NCBI RefSeq assembly: GCF_000687475.1
Contig: NC_057318.1
Span: 2,480,001 to 2,544,000, forward strand
Direction: 5' to 3'
DNA length: 64,000 nucleotides
Source of the DNA: Ustilaginoidea virens
Lineage: Eukaryota; Ascomycota; Sordariomycetes; Hypocreales; Clavicipitaceae
Part shown: positions 43,195 through 55,891 of the stretch, in pieces
Position numbering within the stretch: the stretch's first letter is position 1
Layout of the letters: every line of letters starts with the position of its first letter
Position numbers and translations under genes: made by a program
Notes under the pieces: model-generated
Told to the model about the DNA's origin: nothing
Database searches by the model: none
What the model saw: only the letters and a program-made list of their open reading frames with translations

Positions 43195-45970
43195 CTAAGA
43201 GGAGTAATAGCAGTAGTAATATTACTATATTCTTTTAACCTAACCTATTTAAGCCTACTGCTATTAATACACTAAGAGCCCTAACCCCCTAGCCCTAATA
43301 CTAATAATAGAGATACTATACTAGAATATATAAAAGATATTACTATTAGTATATCTCGCCTTTAACTATAAATTAGAACTAGATATTATTGCCCTCTAGG
43401 AATTTATAGCCCTAAATAGACTCCCCTTATACTCTAGTCTTAGTAGATACTAAGTAGCCGCTTATAGTAGATATATAGTAATCTATATTTATAAAAGATA
43501 TACTCCTGGCTCTTAAGTAATAGATTCAGGCATAAACTAGTATTATATTATACTTTATAATACTAATATTTATTCTATTTACTCCTTAATCTCTTCCTTA
43601 AATTAATCTACCCCCTTTAGGAATTTACTTAAACCCCTTTTTATCCCTATAGTATCTTTACTAGCGATTTAAATATCAATTACCCTATATAAGACTACTC
43701 TTATAGAACCTCCCTAGGCTATAATACCCTCTTCGAACTTATATTAAAATAAAAGCTAACCTTTATAATACTATAAAAAGAGATAACTAGATAAGCCCTA
43801 GGTAAATATAATAGCACTATCGACTATATATAGAGTATAAGCGACCTTAATATAGAGTTTATAGGGGCGGCAGATATTACTAGATCTAACTATATCCTTT
43901 AGGTAATTTAGGTAAAAATAGGACTAAATGAATTTTATAAACTAATATTAATATACTAATAGAAGAAACTTAATAAAATCCTCGCTTATACTAAAGCTAA
44001 AGTAAGGATAGTTATCTTATATGCTTTATACTTACTCTAATCCCCTATAGAGAGCGACGCTTTCGCCTAATAGCTTACAACCTAACTATAGGCTATTGCT
44101 AATATTATTACGCCTAAAAGAGGAACTAAACCGCTAGGAAGGGCTCTATAGTAGACCTAAGAAGTATAATCGGCTATAATAGCAGCCTATAAGGCTATAA
44201 GAAATTAGAGAAAAGACTATACTAGCCTTAAATATAAAAAGTAAAAATAAATTAAACTAAAGTTATTTAATAGGAAAGGCGCTAGATATAAAAAGAAGCT
44301 ATTAATAAGGCTATAACAAAAAATATAGATTTATAGTCTTTAAAGAAATAGGCCTGGCTATATAGTAGACTCCCCTTAAAATTAAAAGAAATTCTTATAC
44401 TTCTTAAAGGCAAAGGAGTATAAATATAAAAAGTAAAAATATATTCTTCTAAAGTAGAAGTATTAGTAGAAAGATTTTTCCCGATATTAATAGCTATCTT
44501 TAATAATATTTTAGACTTATAATTCCCCTACTTTACTAATATAATATTCGCCCCTAATAATAAATTCTCAAAAGTAGATATTTATAATACCCTCCGATAT
44601 ATAGCTAGCTAGAAAGCATTAGGCCCTAATAGTATACCGGCGGGATTTCTTAAAGCCTATAGAGAATCAATTATTAGAGCCCTAATAATACTCTTTAATA
44701 CTATATATAGAATTAGTTACTATTTAATATAATTCTAGGAAGCTAAAGTTATAGTATTAAGAAAACCTAATAAAATACCTAAAGAATACTAAAAAGCTAG
44801 AGCCTAGTGCTTAATATCCTTTTTAAACCTCTTTAGAAAAATATTTAAAGCTATAATAGTAAAAAGACTAATAATAATCGCAAAAGAATAGAAATTGCTA
44901 CTAGATATACAAATAGGCAATGAAGCAAATAGATTAATAGATATAGTACTATATACCCTAGTAGAAGCAGTTAAGGCTATCTAGTAATATAAAGGAATAG
45001 TATTGCTACTATAATTAGATATCTCTATAGCATTTAATACTATTAACTATATTAGATTTATATACCTCCTCCTCTAAAGTAGCACCCCCTAATAAATAGC
45101 AGCCTAGGTCTAAGGCTTTACTATATTGCAATTAGTTAAAATCTTTTATAAAGGCTAACCCACCTAACGATTTTTAATTATAATAGAAGTACCCTAAGGC
45201 TCTTTAATCTCCTTAATCCTTTTTCTGTTCTATATTATACCCTTATACTATAGACTTAAAGTAGTAAATAATTTATTAACCTTAGGATTTATGGACGATA
45301 TTAATATAATCGTATATAGCAAAATAATATAGGATAGAATTATAATCTTTTCGAAAGTATAAAAGACCTACAAAAAATAGTCAGCAAAAGCCAGACTAAA
45401 ATTTAACCTAGTAAAAAGCAAGCTAATATACTTTACTAAATAGTATCGACTGGATACTATAATAATACGATTTAGCAATATAACTATCTAGCCTATATAA
45501 TATACTCGATTCTTTAAAGTAGAGATTAACTATAAATTTAGCTAGTCTAACTATAAGGCCTAAATAGTAAAGAAACTGCAAAGGCAAAAGCTTACTTTTA
45601 TCGCTTTAGCGGCCTCTATATAGGGTTATTAGTTCTACAAAGCCTAACTATTATATATATAAGTCATTAGAATTATAATCGCTTTTAGAGCTAGAATTTA
45701 GTATACTCTTATTAAGCTAAGAGATATAGTAAAAGGCATTATATATAGTTTAGCCGCTAAATAGTCGAAGTGCCTCTATAGAATTATAAAAGCCTACTAA
45801 CTAATACCTAATATAATTGTAGAAACTAAAGCAGTAGTCCTCCTACTCGACCTTTACTTTAGTTAAACCTAATAATAATTTTTTACTGGAACCCAAGAAA
45901 GTAGTATAGCCGACCTTATCTCTAATGCATATACTATTATTTAGGCTTAGTTATAATAAAGACCTGCATT
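43195..45970 (+). pseudogene. LINE-3 ORF2 (endonuclease-reverse transcriptase), broken
   Basis: The endonuclease remnant includes SDLNINYP near 43660-43690, the DFNxHxP motif altered. RT begins near 44600 (KALGPNSIPAGFLKA). The catalytic box GFMDDINIIVYS lies at 45285-45320 with both Asp codons intact (45294-45299). The following block FNLVKSKLIYFT is typical of fungal Tad elements. Near 45600 AALAASIQGY corresponds to a conserved segment in LINE-1. Gypsy D cuts the gene at 45971, before its C-terminal Cys/His tail. Many stops and a few frame changes make it nonfunctional. Confidence 0.82.
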
Positions 45971-46223
45971 TGTCACGGGCACGGGCTACGCCCGCGCCAC
46001 AATATGGCTAGGACTCGGGCTGCGCCTGTGCCTAGCCTAGGTAGGGTCATATAAGTCAGCGGCATAGGGTCACGGGACTACGCCAGGACCTCGACCCATA
46101 TTAACGCACGGTTAAATAGACTATCAAAAAGCCCTTATTTAGATTCTCTCTCTTTCCTCTTTAGTCTATTTAATATATTCATTCGATACCTATTTGCAAT
46201 AGCCCTAAGGCCAGTCCTTTATA
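45971..46223 (+). repeat. 5' LTR of gypsy D
   Basis: 253 bp, TGTCACGGGC to TTTATA. The start segment AGTCTATTTAA (46163-46173) is a perfect 11-bp complement of the primer site TTAAATAGACT at 46225-46235. A TATA-like GTTAAATAGACT at 46111-46122 happens to repeat the primer-site sequence about 40 bp upstream of the inferred start. Confidence 0.92.
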
Positions 46224-46224
46224 T

Positions 46225-46235
46225 TTAAATAGACT
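46225..46235 (+). promoter_or_regulatory. Self-primer binding site of gypsy D
   Basis: TTAAATAGACT, exactly complementary to 46163-46173 in the LTR. It is the clearest unmutated example of this pairing in the long-form group. Confidence 0.8.
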
Positions 46236-46265
46236 CTCTCAGCCTTACTATTATAACCTCACATT

Positions 46266-47516
46266 ATGGAGCCAATAATGCAGGCTATACAAAATATTAA
46301 GATAAGCATACCCAGAGAATTAAATAGAGAGAACCTAAAGCCATAACACCCCTAACGTAATATACATACCTAAGTAAAGCAATTTGCAATAGGGTTATAA
46401 TAGATAGAGGCGCAGATGCATATTAATATGCAATACCTTACTGCCGTTACCGCCTTATTATAGGCCCTTCTCGCGAGCTAGTTAAATAGCTCTTAAAACG
46501 CTACCTAACTAGCCCCGGTCGTATAATATAATGCCCCCCTCCCTACAGCTTAAGATACCTAGCTAAAGCATAAGCCGATCCTAATAAGGGACCCTTTTAA
46601 TAGCAAAAAGGCTATATTTATAGCCTAGCGGACCTTTATATAATATAAGCTCGAGGTCGATAGGGACTTTATTAAAGACGAGAAGACCTAATAAATATTT
46701 ATCTTTTAGAACCTATTATCTATAGTCTAATTATAAGTCGCGGCCTTCTTTAAGAATAGTATAGCTTATAATTATAATATAATAAAGTTCTTTGAATACC
46801 TCTAATATCTCTTTAAGGACTTATATTAGTAGGATCGCGCTATTATTAAACTTAAGTACTCTTTATGCTAAAGCCCGAAGGAGCCTTTTACCGCCTTCTT
46901 TATATTGTTTAAGGAAAAACTTATGCTTACTAGCGGCCTTAGTTAGCCTAAAGAGGTTAAACTAAAATATCTCCGATTAGCACTTAATGCTTATATAGCT
47001 AATAAGATTATTAGTCTTAGGGTCTCCTATTATAATTACTACTTAGCGGTAGACTACTACTAATAAATTACTATCGATATCGAGACTAGCCTAATTATTA
47101 ACTACTACCTAGGCTTGGCCTATTCCCGACTAACTTATACCTAGGATTCTAAAGGCGATATATAAATATTAGGTATTAATAAGCTAGACTCGAAGAGTAA
47201 TCCGCCTAAAGCGATATAAATCTTTATAGAATAATATAAAAAACGTAAGAAGAAAGGTCTTTATCTTTAATACGGCTCTTCTAAGTATTAGAAGAGGGTA
47301 TACCACCTACTATTAGTAATCTAGCTAAATATAGTCTAAATAGCCTCGCTAGACTTATAAATTATAAAGGTTAAAAGTAGCGATAACGATTAGGGGAAAG
47401 AATAGCCTTTAAGCCTAATCTCGCTAGAAGGCTTAAAATATATATATAGACCCTAGCCTGATTATAAAAGGAATTAAAGGAAATTATAAAATAAATAAAT
47501 AAATACCCCTTTTTAG
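46266..47516 (+). pseudogene. Gypsy D gag, best preserved copy but with stops
   Basis: Starts ATG at 46266 (MEPIMQAIQNIKISIPREL) and runs in one frame of about 417 codons to TAG at 47514-47516, just after CCCTTTT (47507-47513). Middle blocks include RDPFNSKKAIFIAQRTFIQY (with a TAG read as Gln) and FFEYLQYLFKDLYQQDRAII. The zinc knuckle near 47265-47310 reads LYLQYGSSKYQKRVYH, the CCHC Cys residues having become Tyr. The Gag would assemble particles and bind RNA. Stops are all at Gln/Trp positions and there is no frameshift, so this copy is useful as a reference for A, E and B. Confidence 0.82.
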
Positions 47517-49461
47517 TACCGATCTTATATAAATCTTATACCTTTATTAATACCTTAATCGACTTAGGATATAACTACTATAGTGCTATAAGCGAAAAGA
47601 TAGTATAATAGTTAGGCCTCTAACCTATCTGCCTATTATAATATAGGGAAATCAGAATAGCAGTAGATATTTAGAGCTATTTAAAAGAATATAAGGTAAT
47701 ATATTCCTTTATTACTTATATCGTCTATACGGCAATCGATATCGATAGATAGCTATCTATAGTTATATTTTATATTATCTTAGGCCTTATTTACGATATT
47801 ATCCTTAGGATACTTTAGATAGAGTATTATAATATTATACTATAGGCGAAGCGGCGCTAATTAAAGATCGGATTAGTAGGCGGCCTTATTATTAAGAAAT
47901 CGATAAAAAGACGATAAAGTCTAATAGCAGTTAATATCTTTAGCTTAATCTTCTATAATATACTAAAGTAGGCAAAATATTCTAAAGATCAGTCGACTTC
48001 TTTTATTATAATAAATTTATAAGAGATAATATATATCCTCCGCATTATACTACTACTTTATTAAAACTCTACCCTATAATCGTAGGAGCTATAGATACTC
48101 CCGATAGAATTATAGGAATTTACCGACCTCTTTAATAAGGAGAAGGCTTCTAATCTCCCTTTATACTAAGGTATATTAGACTATTATATTTAGCTTAAAA
48201 AGATTGCAGATAAGAGCTAACTAGACTTACCTTAGGGCCTATTATATAATATACTACAAGACTAGTTACTTAAGGTTCGGAGATAAGTAATTAACCTAAT
48301 AGATAAAAAATAGATCCGTATAAGCTCCTTATCGGTAATAGTATTAGTCCTATTAGCTAGAAAGGGGAATAGCGGGTAGTATTTTTGCGTCGACTACTAG
48401 GCCCTTAATAAAGTTATAATCTAAAACCAATACCCCCTCCCCTTAATCAAGGAGACTTTATAATCCCTATCTTAAGCGAAATAGTTTACTAAAGTTAATA
48501 TATATATAGTATTCTATAAGATATATATTGCAGAGGGCGATAAATACCTAATTATATTTTATATACGATTCAGACTATTTAAATAGCTTATTATGCTATT
48601 TAGCCTAACTAGGGCCCTTACGACCTTTTAAAGATATATTAATAGGGCCTTAAGCAATATATTAGGAGACTTTATAACTGCCTACCTTAATGATATTTTA
48701 ATCTATACTAGGGGATTAAAGGCAGATTATATAGGGCGCATTAAAGCAGTCTTTCGACGATTATAAAAAGCCGGCTTAAATTTAGATCTTAATAAGTGTG
48801 ATTTCGCAGTAAAAAAAGTCTAATACCTAGGATATATCGTAATAGCTAGAAAAGAAATCTATCTAGACCCTAAAAAGATTAAGGCTATTTAGAACTAAAA
48901 AGCATTTATAAAATTGAAAGGCATTTATAATTTCTTTAGTTTTACTAATTTCTACCGCAACTTTATCCTAGACTTCTTATGCTTTATCGACCCTTTAGTT
49001 AGGTTAATAAAGAAAGGGGTCTTTTTCTAATAGTTAGACAAAAAAGAGGCGGCATTTTAAGCGCTTAAATAGTATTTTATAGTATCTTGAATTTTCGCCT
49101 AATAGGACCCTAATAAAGAGATAGTCTTTAAGGCAGATAATTCTAATATAGCCTTTAGTAGCTATCTATCGTAAGTTAAGGAGGATAATATACTCTACCT
49201 AATTATATACTATTCTACTCGCTTATTAGATACAAAATAGAACTATACTATATATAATAAGAAATTCCTTACTATTATTTTTTACCTTAAGGTATAATTA
49301 GTAGAACTCTACTTAATAGCCTCCCCCTTTACTATCTTTACCGACTATAAGAACCTGAAGTACTTCGCCTAACTATATAAAATATCTAAGCGATAAGCCT
49401 AATAGGCTAAGACTTTAGCGCTTTTTAACTTTTATCTTTAATATGGGCTAAAATTATAGGC
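47507..49461 (+). pseudogene. Gypsy D pol, first part (protease, RT, RNase H)
   Basis: Read in -1 phase from the heptamer. The protease motif is LIDLGYN near 47558 (Ser of DSG changed). The RT box YLNDILIY near 48690 has one of two Asp codons changed to Asn. RNase H includes FTDYKNLKYFAQ near 49340. LINE-1b interrupts it at 49462; the remainder resumes near 55892. Confidence 0.87.
49446..49461. repeat. Target-site duplication of LINE-1b (left copy)
   Basis: GGCTAAAATTATAGGC at 49446-49461 corresponds to GGCTAAAATTATAAGC at 55879-55894, one G/A difference. Joining the flanks restores the RNase H frame. Confidence 0.88.
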
Positions 49462-49649
49462 TAAACTATATGCAATTTCTAGAGGTTATAGCATTCTATT
49501 ATTTCGCCCGCACCTAGGTAGCGGCATAGAACCGCCTCTAAAATCAATTCTAATATTTCTAATCGCTTTTTCTCGTCCGTTTACCCCCCTCGCCTATAAT
49601 ATATCGCATCTAGGGAGTAGGCATAGTAGGCGCGAATAAAGTAATAAAT

Positions 49650-51060
49650 ATCAATAGAGGGAATAGGGGCGGCATTATATATAGCCGCTATAGCCTGACT
49701 ACTACGATCGCAAATAGCATATAGTATCACTAGACCGAGGCCGAGCCTACCTAGGGGCAGATGCGATCTATAGCCAATATTATTAAAGACTTCATAAAAG
49801 AGCTATAAGACTATATCCCCCTAGTAGTGCTAGGAAGAGTGCGAAAGGCTATAAATTTTATAGTAAAAACCGCCTAGTAGGAGACTAACCTAGGAAATAT
49901 CTATATCCCTATTAGAACCCTAATGCAGATAATTAAAACCGCAGTTAATAAGGCTGTATAGAATCTCCTAAAGACTACGCTAGCCCCTACTATATAGGTA
50001 TCTATTGCTATATGAGGATATGCCGCCGCTATACCACCCTAATATAGCCTAGCTCCCCTAGTGGTACCCCCCTATATTTACTGTAAAGTCCTTATTAAAG
50101 GAAATACTATTAGTAGAATCCTTTAAAACTATACCCTAATTAAAATCGTGAATATAGTTAATAGGGCTACTGCCGAGAGAGCGGCAGTTATAGCCTATAA
50201 ACTCTATAGTAGTAATATAATTATTACCGTTAAAAAAGAAAAGGCAAACTATATTACGGATATAGCCTAGGTCTACCCTGCCTTTAGCCAAAAGGTAGAA
50301 TTTAACTGATATTTATTTAGTATTATCATTAAGAGTTTCCCAACCTATTATACTGTAAATACCGCAATAGAAGATATCTAGTCGAACCTTATTAAAGCTA
50401 ATAAAGAGGGCTTTACTAAAGTCTCCCTTTACTGCCTTAAGAGGACTATAATATAAGCGCCCCTAATTATAAGGGTTAACTCTATCGACCTTACGAATAA
50501 GCTCTATAAGGCTAATATTATATATTAGGTAGAGATATTCGAAGCCGAACCCTATAACGATACTATATACCCCTACTAATACTATAACTGCTTTAAATTC
50601 GGTTATATCACTATATATTATATAGCAGTAGCCTACTGCGGCCGGTATGGTTCTAAATACCACCTAGAGGGTGCATAAAGTTGCCTAGCTATAACGCAGA
50701 ACTAATGCGAATCCTACTTTAACTATTACAGACTTTACCTAATATAGTCCTACCTCTATAAGGTAGCGAATAAATAATAGGAAAACGCTAGAAATTCCTA
50801 TAGTAATAAACCGAGGCTTTTTGCCTTATATATTATATTAGCCGCTAATACTATCCCTATTATAGATTAGGGCTGCCGCTGCGCAGCTAATAGGTCTCCC
50901 CTATATAAGCCCTCCCTTTAGAAATAAAGTCGCCCGGTCGGAAGTATTAATAAGACCCCCTGCATTAAGGCCGGAAGTAGTATTACTGCCTTTCTTTAAG
51001 CCGCTCCCGCCCTAGACTATAGTATAACCGCGCCTACCTTAGGTACCTAACCTATAGCCA
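49650..51060 (+). pseudogene. LINE-1b ORF1 (Gag-like, zinc knuckles), broken
   Basis: Same protein as LINE-1a ORF1. Zinc-knuckle remnants read YYNCFKFGYI near 50580-50610, and a second that keeps Gly and His (YGSKYHLEGA, about 50645-50675). No frame slip is seen at the second knuckle, unlike LINE-1a. A region rich in Ala, Pro and Ser follows to about 51060. The minus-strand ORF at 50463-50663 is a shadow. Confidence 0.75.
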
Positions 51061-51069
51061 CCCCTAATA

Positions 51070-54000
51070 TACCGCTACTATTAACCCCCTCGCGACTATC
51101 TATATAATAATAGTCTTTTACTAAAATGTATAGAAGAAAACTATCCTCGTAAGATTAGTATTTTACTATTAGTATAAGCTTAATATTATAGCGATCTAAG
51201 AACCTACCATGCCTAAATAGGCTCTACTAAGCCCTAGCCTCAGAAGATATATATTAGTATTATATAATAGGAGAGTAGTAATATATATCTATAAGCAGTA
51301 TAGGCCCGGCATATAGTCTAGCGAGAAGGGACTTAATTAGTATAAGATCTCCTTATTATATACTAATATTTACTTAATTTACTCTTTAAGCTATAAACTA
51401 AATTAGATAATCCTCTTTACCGTACTTACTAAACTTTTATCCTACCCTTATAGTATCTTCGTTAAAGACTTTAATATATACTATCCTCTTTAGGATAATC
51501 TAGACTAGACCTTATTTAGGATTAATACCTTTTTTAAACTTACAACTTAATAGCGGCTTAGGCTAGCCACCCTATATAGTATGGTATTAAAGTAGGCACC
51601 TAAAAAGAGAAATAGTACTATTAACTATATATAGATTATATAAAATATTATAGTCGAATACCTTAGAAATGCCGACCTTATAAGGTCCGATTATATTCCC
51701 TAGCTTATATATATCAAGATTAGCAATTAATATATAAAAGCCCCCCCCTTAAAGAATAGCTAAAAGTTCCTTAATTATTACCTCGCTTAAGCTAAAGTAA
51801 AAAATCGATTTACTACCTATTACGCTAAAGCTTTACTTTATTCCCCTACCGAGATAGATATATATGCTAAATAGCATATAGGCTAACTCTAAAGTATTGC
51901 TAATATTGCGGCACTAAAGAAGGCACCTAAAGCTCCCGGTATAAAGCTATAGTAGAATTCTTATATTAAGATGGCCTAAATAGTAGCGAAAAAGGCCTAT
52001 CGAAAGTAAGTAATATATTATACCCTAGAGAATTTTAGCGCCGCCTAAGAAGTAGGAGCGACTTAGTCCTATATTATATAGGAGGAATAGCGCTAATTAT
52101 AGCAAAAAGCCCTTAATAAAGCTACCGCTTAAAACGCCGATCTATAGTCCCTAGAGAAATAGGCCTACTTATATAGCAGCCTCCCGCCTAAATTAAAAGA
52201 GATCCCTTTACTAAAATAAAGCGGTCTAAGCCTAAAAGTAATAATATATAAGGAAAAGGTATAAATCCTTACTAAATGATTCTTCCCTACCTTATAGGCT
52301 ACTTATAATAATATTCCTAACCTAATATTCCCCTAGCTCGCTAATATTATATTCCCCCCTATTAACTCTTTTACCTATAAAGAGGTATATACCGCATTAT
52401 ATAATATAATAGGCTAGAAAATACTAAGCCCTAATAGGCTCCTAATAAGATTCTTTAAAGTATATAGCCTTCTACTTATCACCGCCCTTATATACCTCCT
52501 AAATAAAATATACCGTATTAGGTATTATCTAGCCTAATTTTAGGAGGCTAGAGTAGTAGTATTATAGAAATTAGGGAAAAAAATAAAGGAATACTCTAAA
52601 GCAGGATGATAAAGACTAATATTATTATTTAACCTAATAGGAAAGGTTATAAAAGCTATAGTCGTATAGTAGCTTACTACCGCTTTTAAAGAAGGCAATC
52701 TCCTTTTAGACCTTTAAATAGGCAATAAGGCAAATCGGTTAACTAATATAATATTAAGCATACTAATCGAAATTATATATATAACTTAGTACTATAGTAG
52801 GATTACCTTGCTACTTTAACTAGATATCTTAGCTATATTCGATATAATTAATTATACTTACTTTATCTACCTACTATTAGAAAAAGGGCTCCTACTATAG
52901 CTAGCGGTATAGGTATACGGCTTTATTAACTCGCGATTAGTATAAATTTACTTTAAAGGGTAACTTATAAACTAACTGCTAATTACTACTAGGGTCCCTT
53001 AAGGGTCTTTTTTCTTTTTTATCCTCTTCTTTATCTATATTATACCGCTTTATAAGAGACTATAGGAGGTTATATTAACTATTATATTAGGCTTCGCTAA
53101 TAATACTAATATTATAGCCTATAGGAGAGATATAAGGGAGACTAAGGTATTATTTAAGAAAGCGTAGGCTATTTATAATAATTAGTCTAAATAAGTAAGA
53201 CTAAATTTTAACCTTAGTAAAAGCGAGCTTATTTACTTTACCTATATATATAAGGCGGACGAGACCCTAATACGGCTTAGAACTATTATAATACAGCCGA
53301 AATAATATATTAGATTCTTAGGAGTTAAAATCTATTATAAGCTAAAATAAAAGGAATATTATATTAAAATCGTAAAGAAATTCGAGTGGTAGCGATTTAT
53401 ACTTATAGCGATAGCAGCCTCTACTTAAGGCTGCTAATATTAGGAAGTACGCCTAATCTATATATAGGTTATCTAAACCTCTATCGCCTTTAGTATAAGG
53501 GTATAGTATACCTTTACCGCCCCTAGAGGGGTAGCAAAAGGTATTACAAAATCCTTAGCTATAGAATAGTTAGCCTGCCTTTATATAATTACTAAGGCCT
53601 TTAAGGCTATACTATTAGATACCCTCGAGATTAAGGCAGCTATACCCCCGATCGACCTTTATTTTAACTATATCTACTAGTAATTTCTTAGAAGAATAGA
53701 TAAAATAGGTATAACCGATAGGATTAACTATATATTAGTAGCAGTAGTAGTAATATTTTAATAATAACAAAGGAAGGGTAATTAAAGACCCCTAGCTTAT
53801 ATTCTATTTCCTAACCTTAACCCCTTATTAGCTCTTAGCTAAAGAAAGACTAATAAAAGACTAGTATAACTAATAGTAAAATAATTAAATAGCAGTAAAA
53901 GCGAAATGCCTTTAGTATAAAACCCTAGCGGCTAAAAAGGGATTAGATTTCCACTCTATAGCGAAAATAACTTAATTATATAAAGGCCTATAAAAGTATA

Positions 54001-54300
54001 AATCGGCAATACTTACCTAACTCTATATAGAAAAAATTAGCCTTAATTCCTTCCTCTGCCTTTAATATATCCCTTTAGTATTATTACCCCTTTACTATTA
54101 TAGGGAAGGCCTAGAAGACCTCTATTATATTATCCTTACCTATTTAAAGTACTATAAATAAAGGTATAAACTCTTTAGGCCTAATCTTAGTTTTAACCTA
54201 CTTTACGATTAATATAGTATATCTATCGCACTTAATAAGTTATACTTTATATAAACGATTACTTACTAAATATTAAGTATCGACTAATTAAACTAATTCT
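51070..54300 (+). pseudogene. LINE-1b ORF2 (endonuclease-reverse transcriptase), broken
   Basis: The endonuclease starts near 51085 (FYQNVQKKT) and keeps the catalytic Glu in IIAIQEP at about 51192-51212. KDFNIYYP near 51465-51490 has lost the His. RT includes KILSPNRLL near 52420-52450. The catalytic box reads GFANNTNI near 53090-53110, both Asp having become Asn, so the damage differs from LINE-1a, where the Asp pair survives. The C-terminal block ISLNSF, then YYYREGLEDLY near 54040-54130, is the Tad-type Cys/His tail after RIP. Confidence 0.85.
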
Positions 54301-54439
54301 AATTTACCTAATCCCTTTAGTATAATATAGCTAGAGGCAGTCTTAAGTAACCCTATATAGCCCCCGTATAATATTTACGGCAATCCTAAAGTAGAAATAA
54401 AGAGCCCTAGGATTAAATTAATCTTTTAGGCCCTATAGG

Positions 54440-55878
54440 CTAGAACTAGTTAATAGTTATTATTTTAATATTAAAGGTATCCTCTTTTTCCTCCCCCCCT
54501 TTACTCTCTTTATTATCCTCTCTTCTTTTATCTTTATCGCCCCTATCGTCCCTATTATCTTTATCCTACCCCCCCCTTAGAGCCTCCCCTCCCTTCTACC
54601 GGGCTAAAAGCACCTTTAGTAATATAGTAATATCTTCCTATATTTAAGCCTGCCGCTCTAAGGCCTCTATTTTCTACTCCTTTAAATCTAATATCTCTTA
54701 AGTCGCCTTAAGAATACTAAGACCCCTTACTACTACTACTATTATTACTGCTACTCGACTATATCCTTAGGAGGTAGATACCTATTTAGCCTTCTATTAA
54801 AAAGCCTTATAGCTATCTATTTAGAAAGTTATTAGCTAGTAACCTATACTATAGACGAATTGGAAATATACCTTAACCCCCTTAGCTACTATCTCCTATA
54901 TAGTAAGGAGTTTTTATATTAAGACCTAGTTCTTAAGGGTCTGCTCTAAAGGTATATAAGTTTTACCCGCTAAAGTATAGGGGTAGTATGCCGCGTTAGT
55001 CCTTATTTATATTAACTTCGCTAGAGAGCGGGTATAATCTAGTATATACCCTATTGACTCCGGTATTAATACTTAAGATCCTTTAAGCGCATTAAGTATA
55101 GCCTATAAGGCTAGGCGTATAACTCCCCTGGCTACTATATAAGGGTTAGCTATAGCCCTATTGTATATTAGACTCGCACTCACCCCCTTATCTAAAGTCG
55201 CTAACCGCTTAGGCATTTTATTACTACTATTATTGGTATTACTATTATTGCTATTGTTATTATTGCTGCTATTGCTATTATTTCTGCTACTGCTGCTCTA
55301 CTAATAGGGTCAGCATTAGTCCTATACCGCGATAGAGGGGTTATTATATACTTTAGATTTAGCGCTATAGAGGAAAAGAAGAAAAGAGGAAAAGGCACTA
55401 AATTGGGGGGAATTACTAACCTATATACTGACGCAGTGCCTAAGGCCACCCGCTTTTATTCTTAAGTTCGGCTCACTTTTGCCTATATACTATAGATTAA
55501 TACGCCTAAGATGCGCCCGGGCCCTTATAGGCACACACCCGGCGAGAATACTACTAACCCTACCCCCTTTAACCTTATCTCCCCTTTTTTTGCACCCGAT
55601 AGAACCCTAACTTAGGCCCGATACCCCTGGAATTTATACTCGCACTCTTCCTAAGTAATGCTGCTAGATATAGTCCTAAGCGGCTGCATACCCTACTCTC
55701 TTATATACTAGATACCTATCGCCCCCGCTATGGGGCGATATATAATAGCATTTAAGACTATAGGAAGGGTTTTCCTCCCGGCTGCTGGGTTTTTCCTTTC
55801 CGATTTATCCTATAGAAGTACTAAATAGGTTATTTAAGTCTAAATAGCCTCTAGAGTAATATAATAATAATAATAATA
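54440..55878 (+). other. LINE-1b long 3' region and tail
   Basis: About 1.4 kb after ORF2, beginning with a pyrimidine-rich tract (about 54480-54600). It includes a TTA/CTG-type microsatellite (about 55222-55300) and ends in ATA/TAA units. It is shared by all LINE-1 copies. The minus-strand ORF at 55201-55449 covers the microsatellite and is not accepted as a gene. See findings for the antisense frame. Confidence 0.65.
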
Positions 55879-55891
55879 GGCTAAAATTATA

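Larger units (their letters stand above)
23043..45970 (+). mobile_element. LINE-3, second Tad-like LINE family, split by four chromoviruses
   Basis: The pieces are 23043-23153 (5' leader), 28793-29495 and 36840-37532 (ORF1), and 43195-45970 (ORF2). Gypsies B, E, F and D interrupt them. The target duplications of B (TATCC/CATCC), E (CCCCC) and F (CTAAG) let the pieces be joined exactly. LINE-3 starts inside LINE-1c. Its 5' leader shares a 23-bp block ending TTTCGCCCGCACC with LINE-1a, although the coding parts are clearly diverged. Its 3' end lies beyond the window, past gypsy D. Confidence 0.87.
49462..55878 (+). mobile_element. Tad-like LINE copy LINE-1b, uninterrupted, about 6.4 kb
   Basis: The most complete LINE-1 copy: leader with TTTCGCCCGCACC at 49502-49514, ORF1, ORF2, long 3' region, and an ATA/TAA tail at about 55860-55878. 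It is collinear with LINE-1a. It inserted into RNase H of gypsy D. It is damaged by RIP, with many TAG/TAA stops. Confidence 0.92.
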
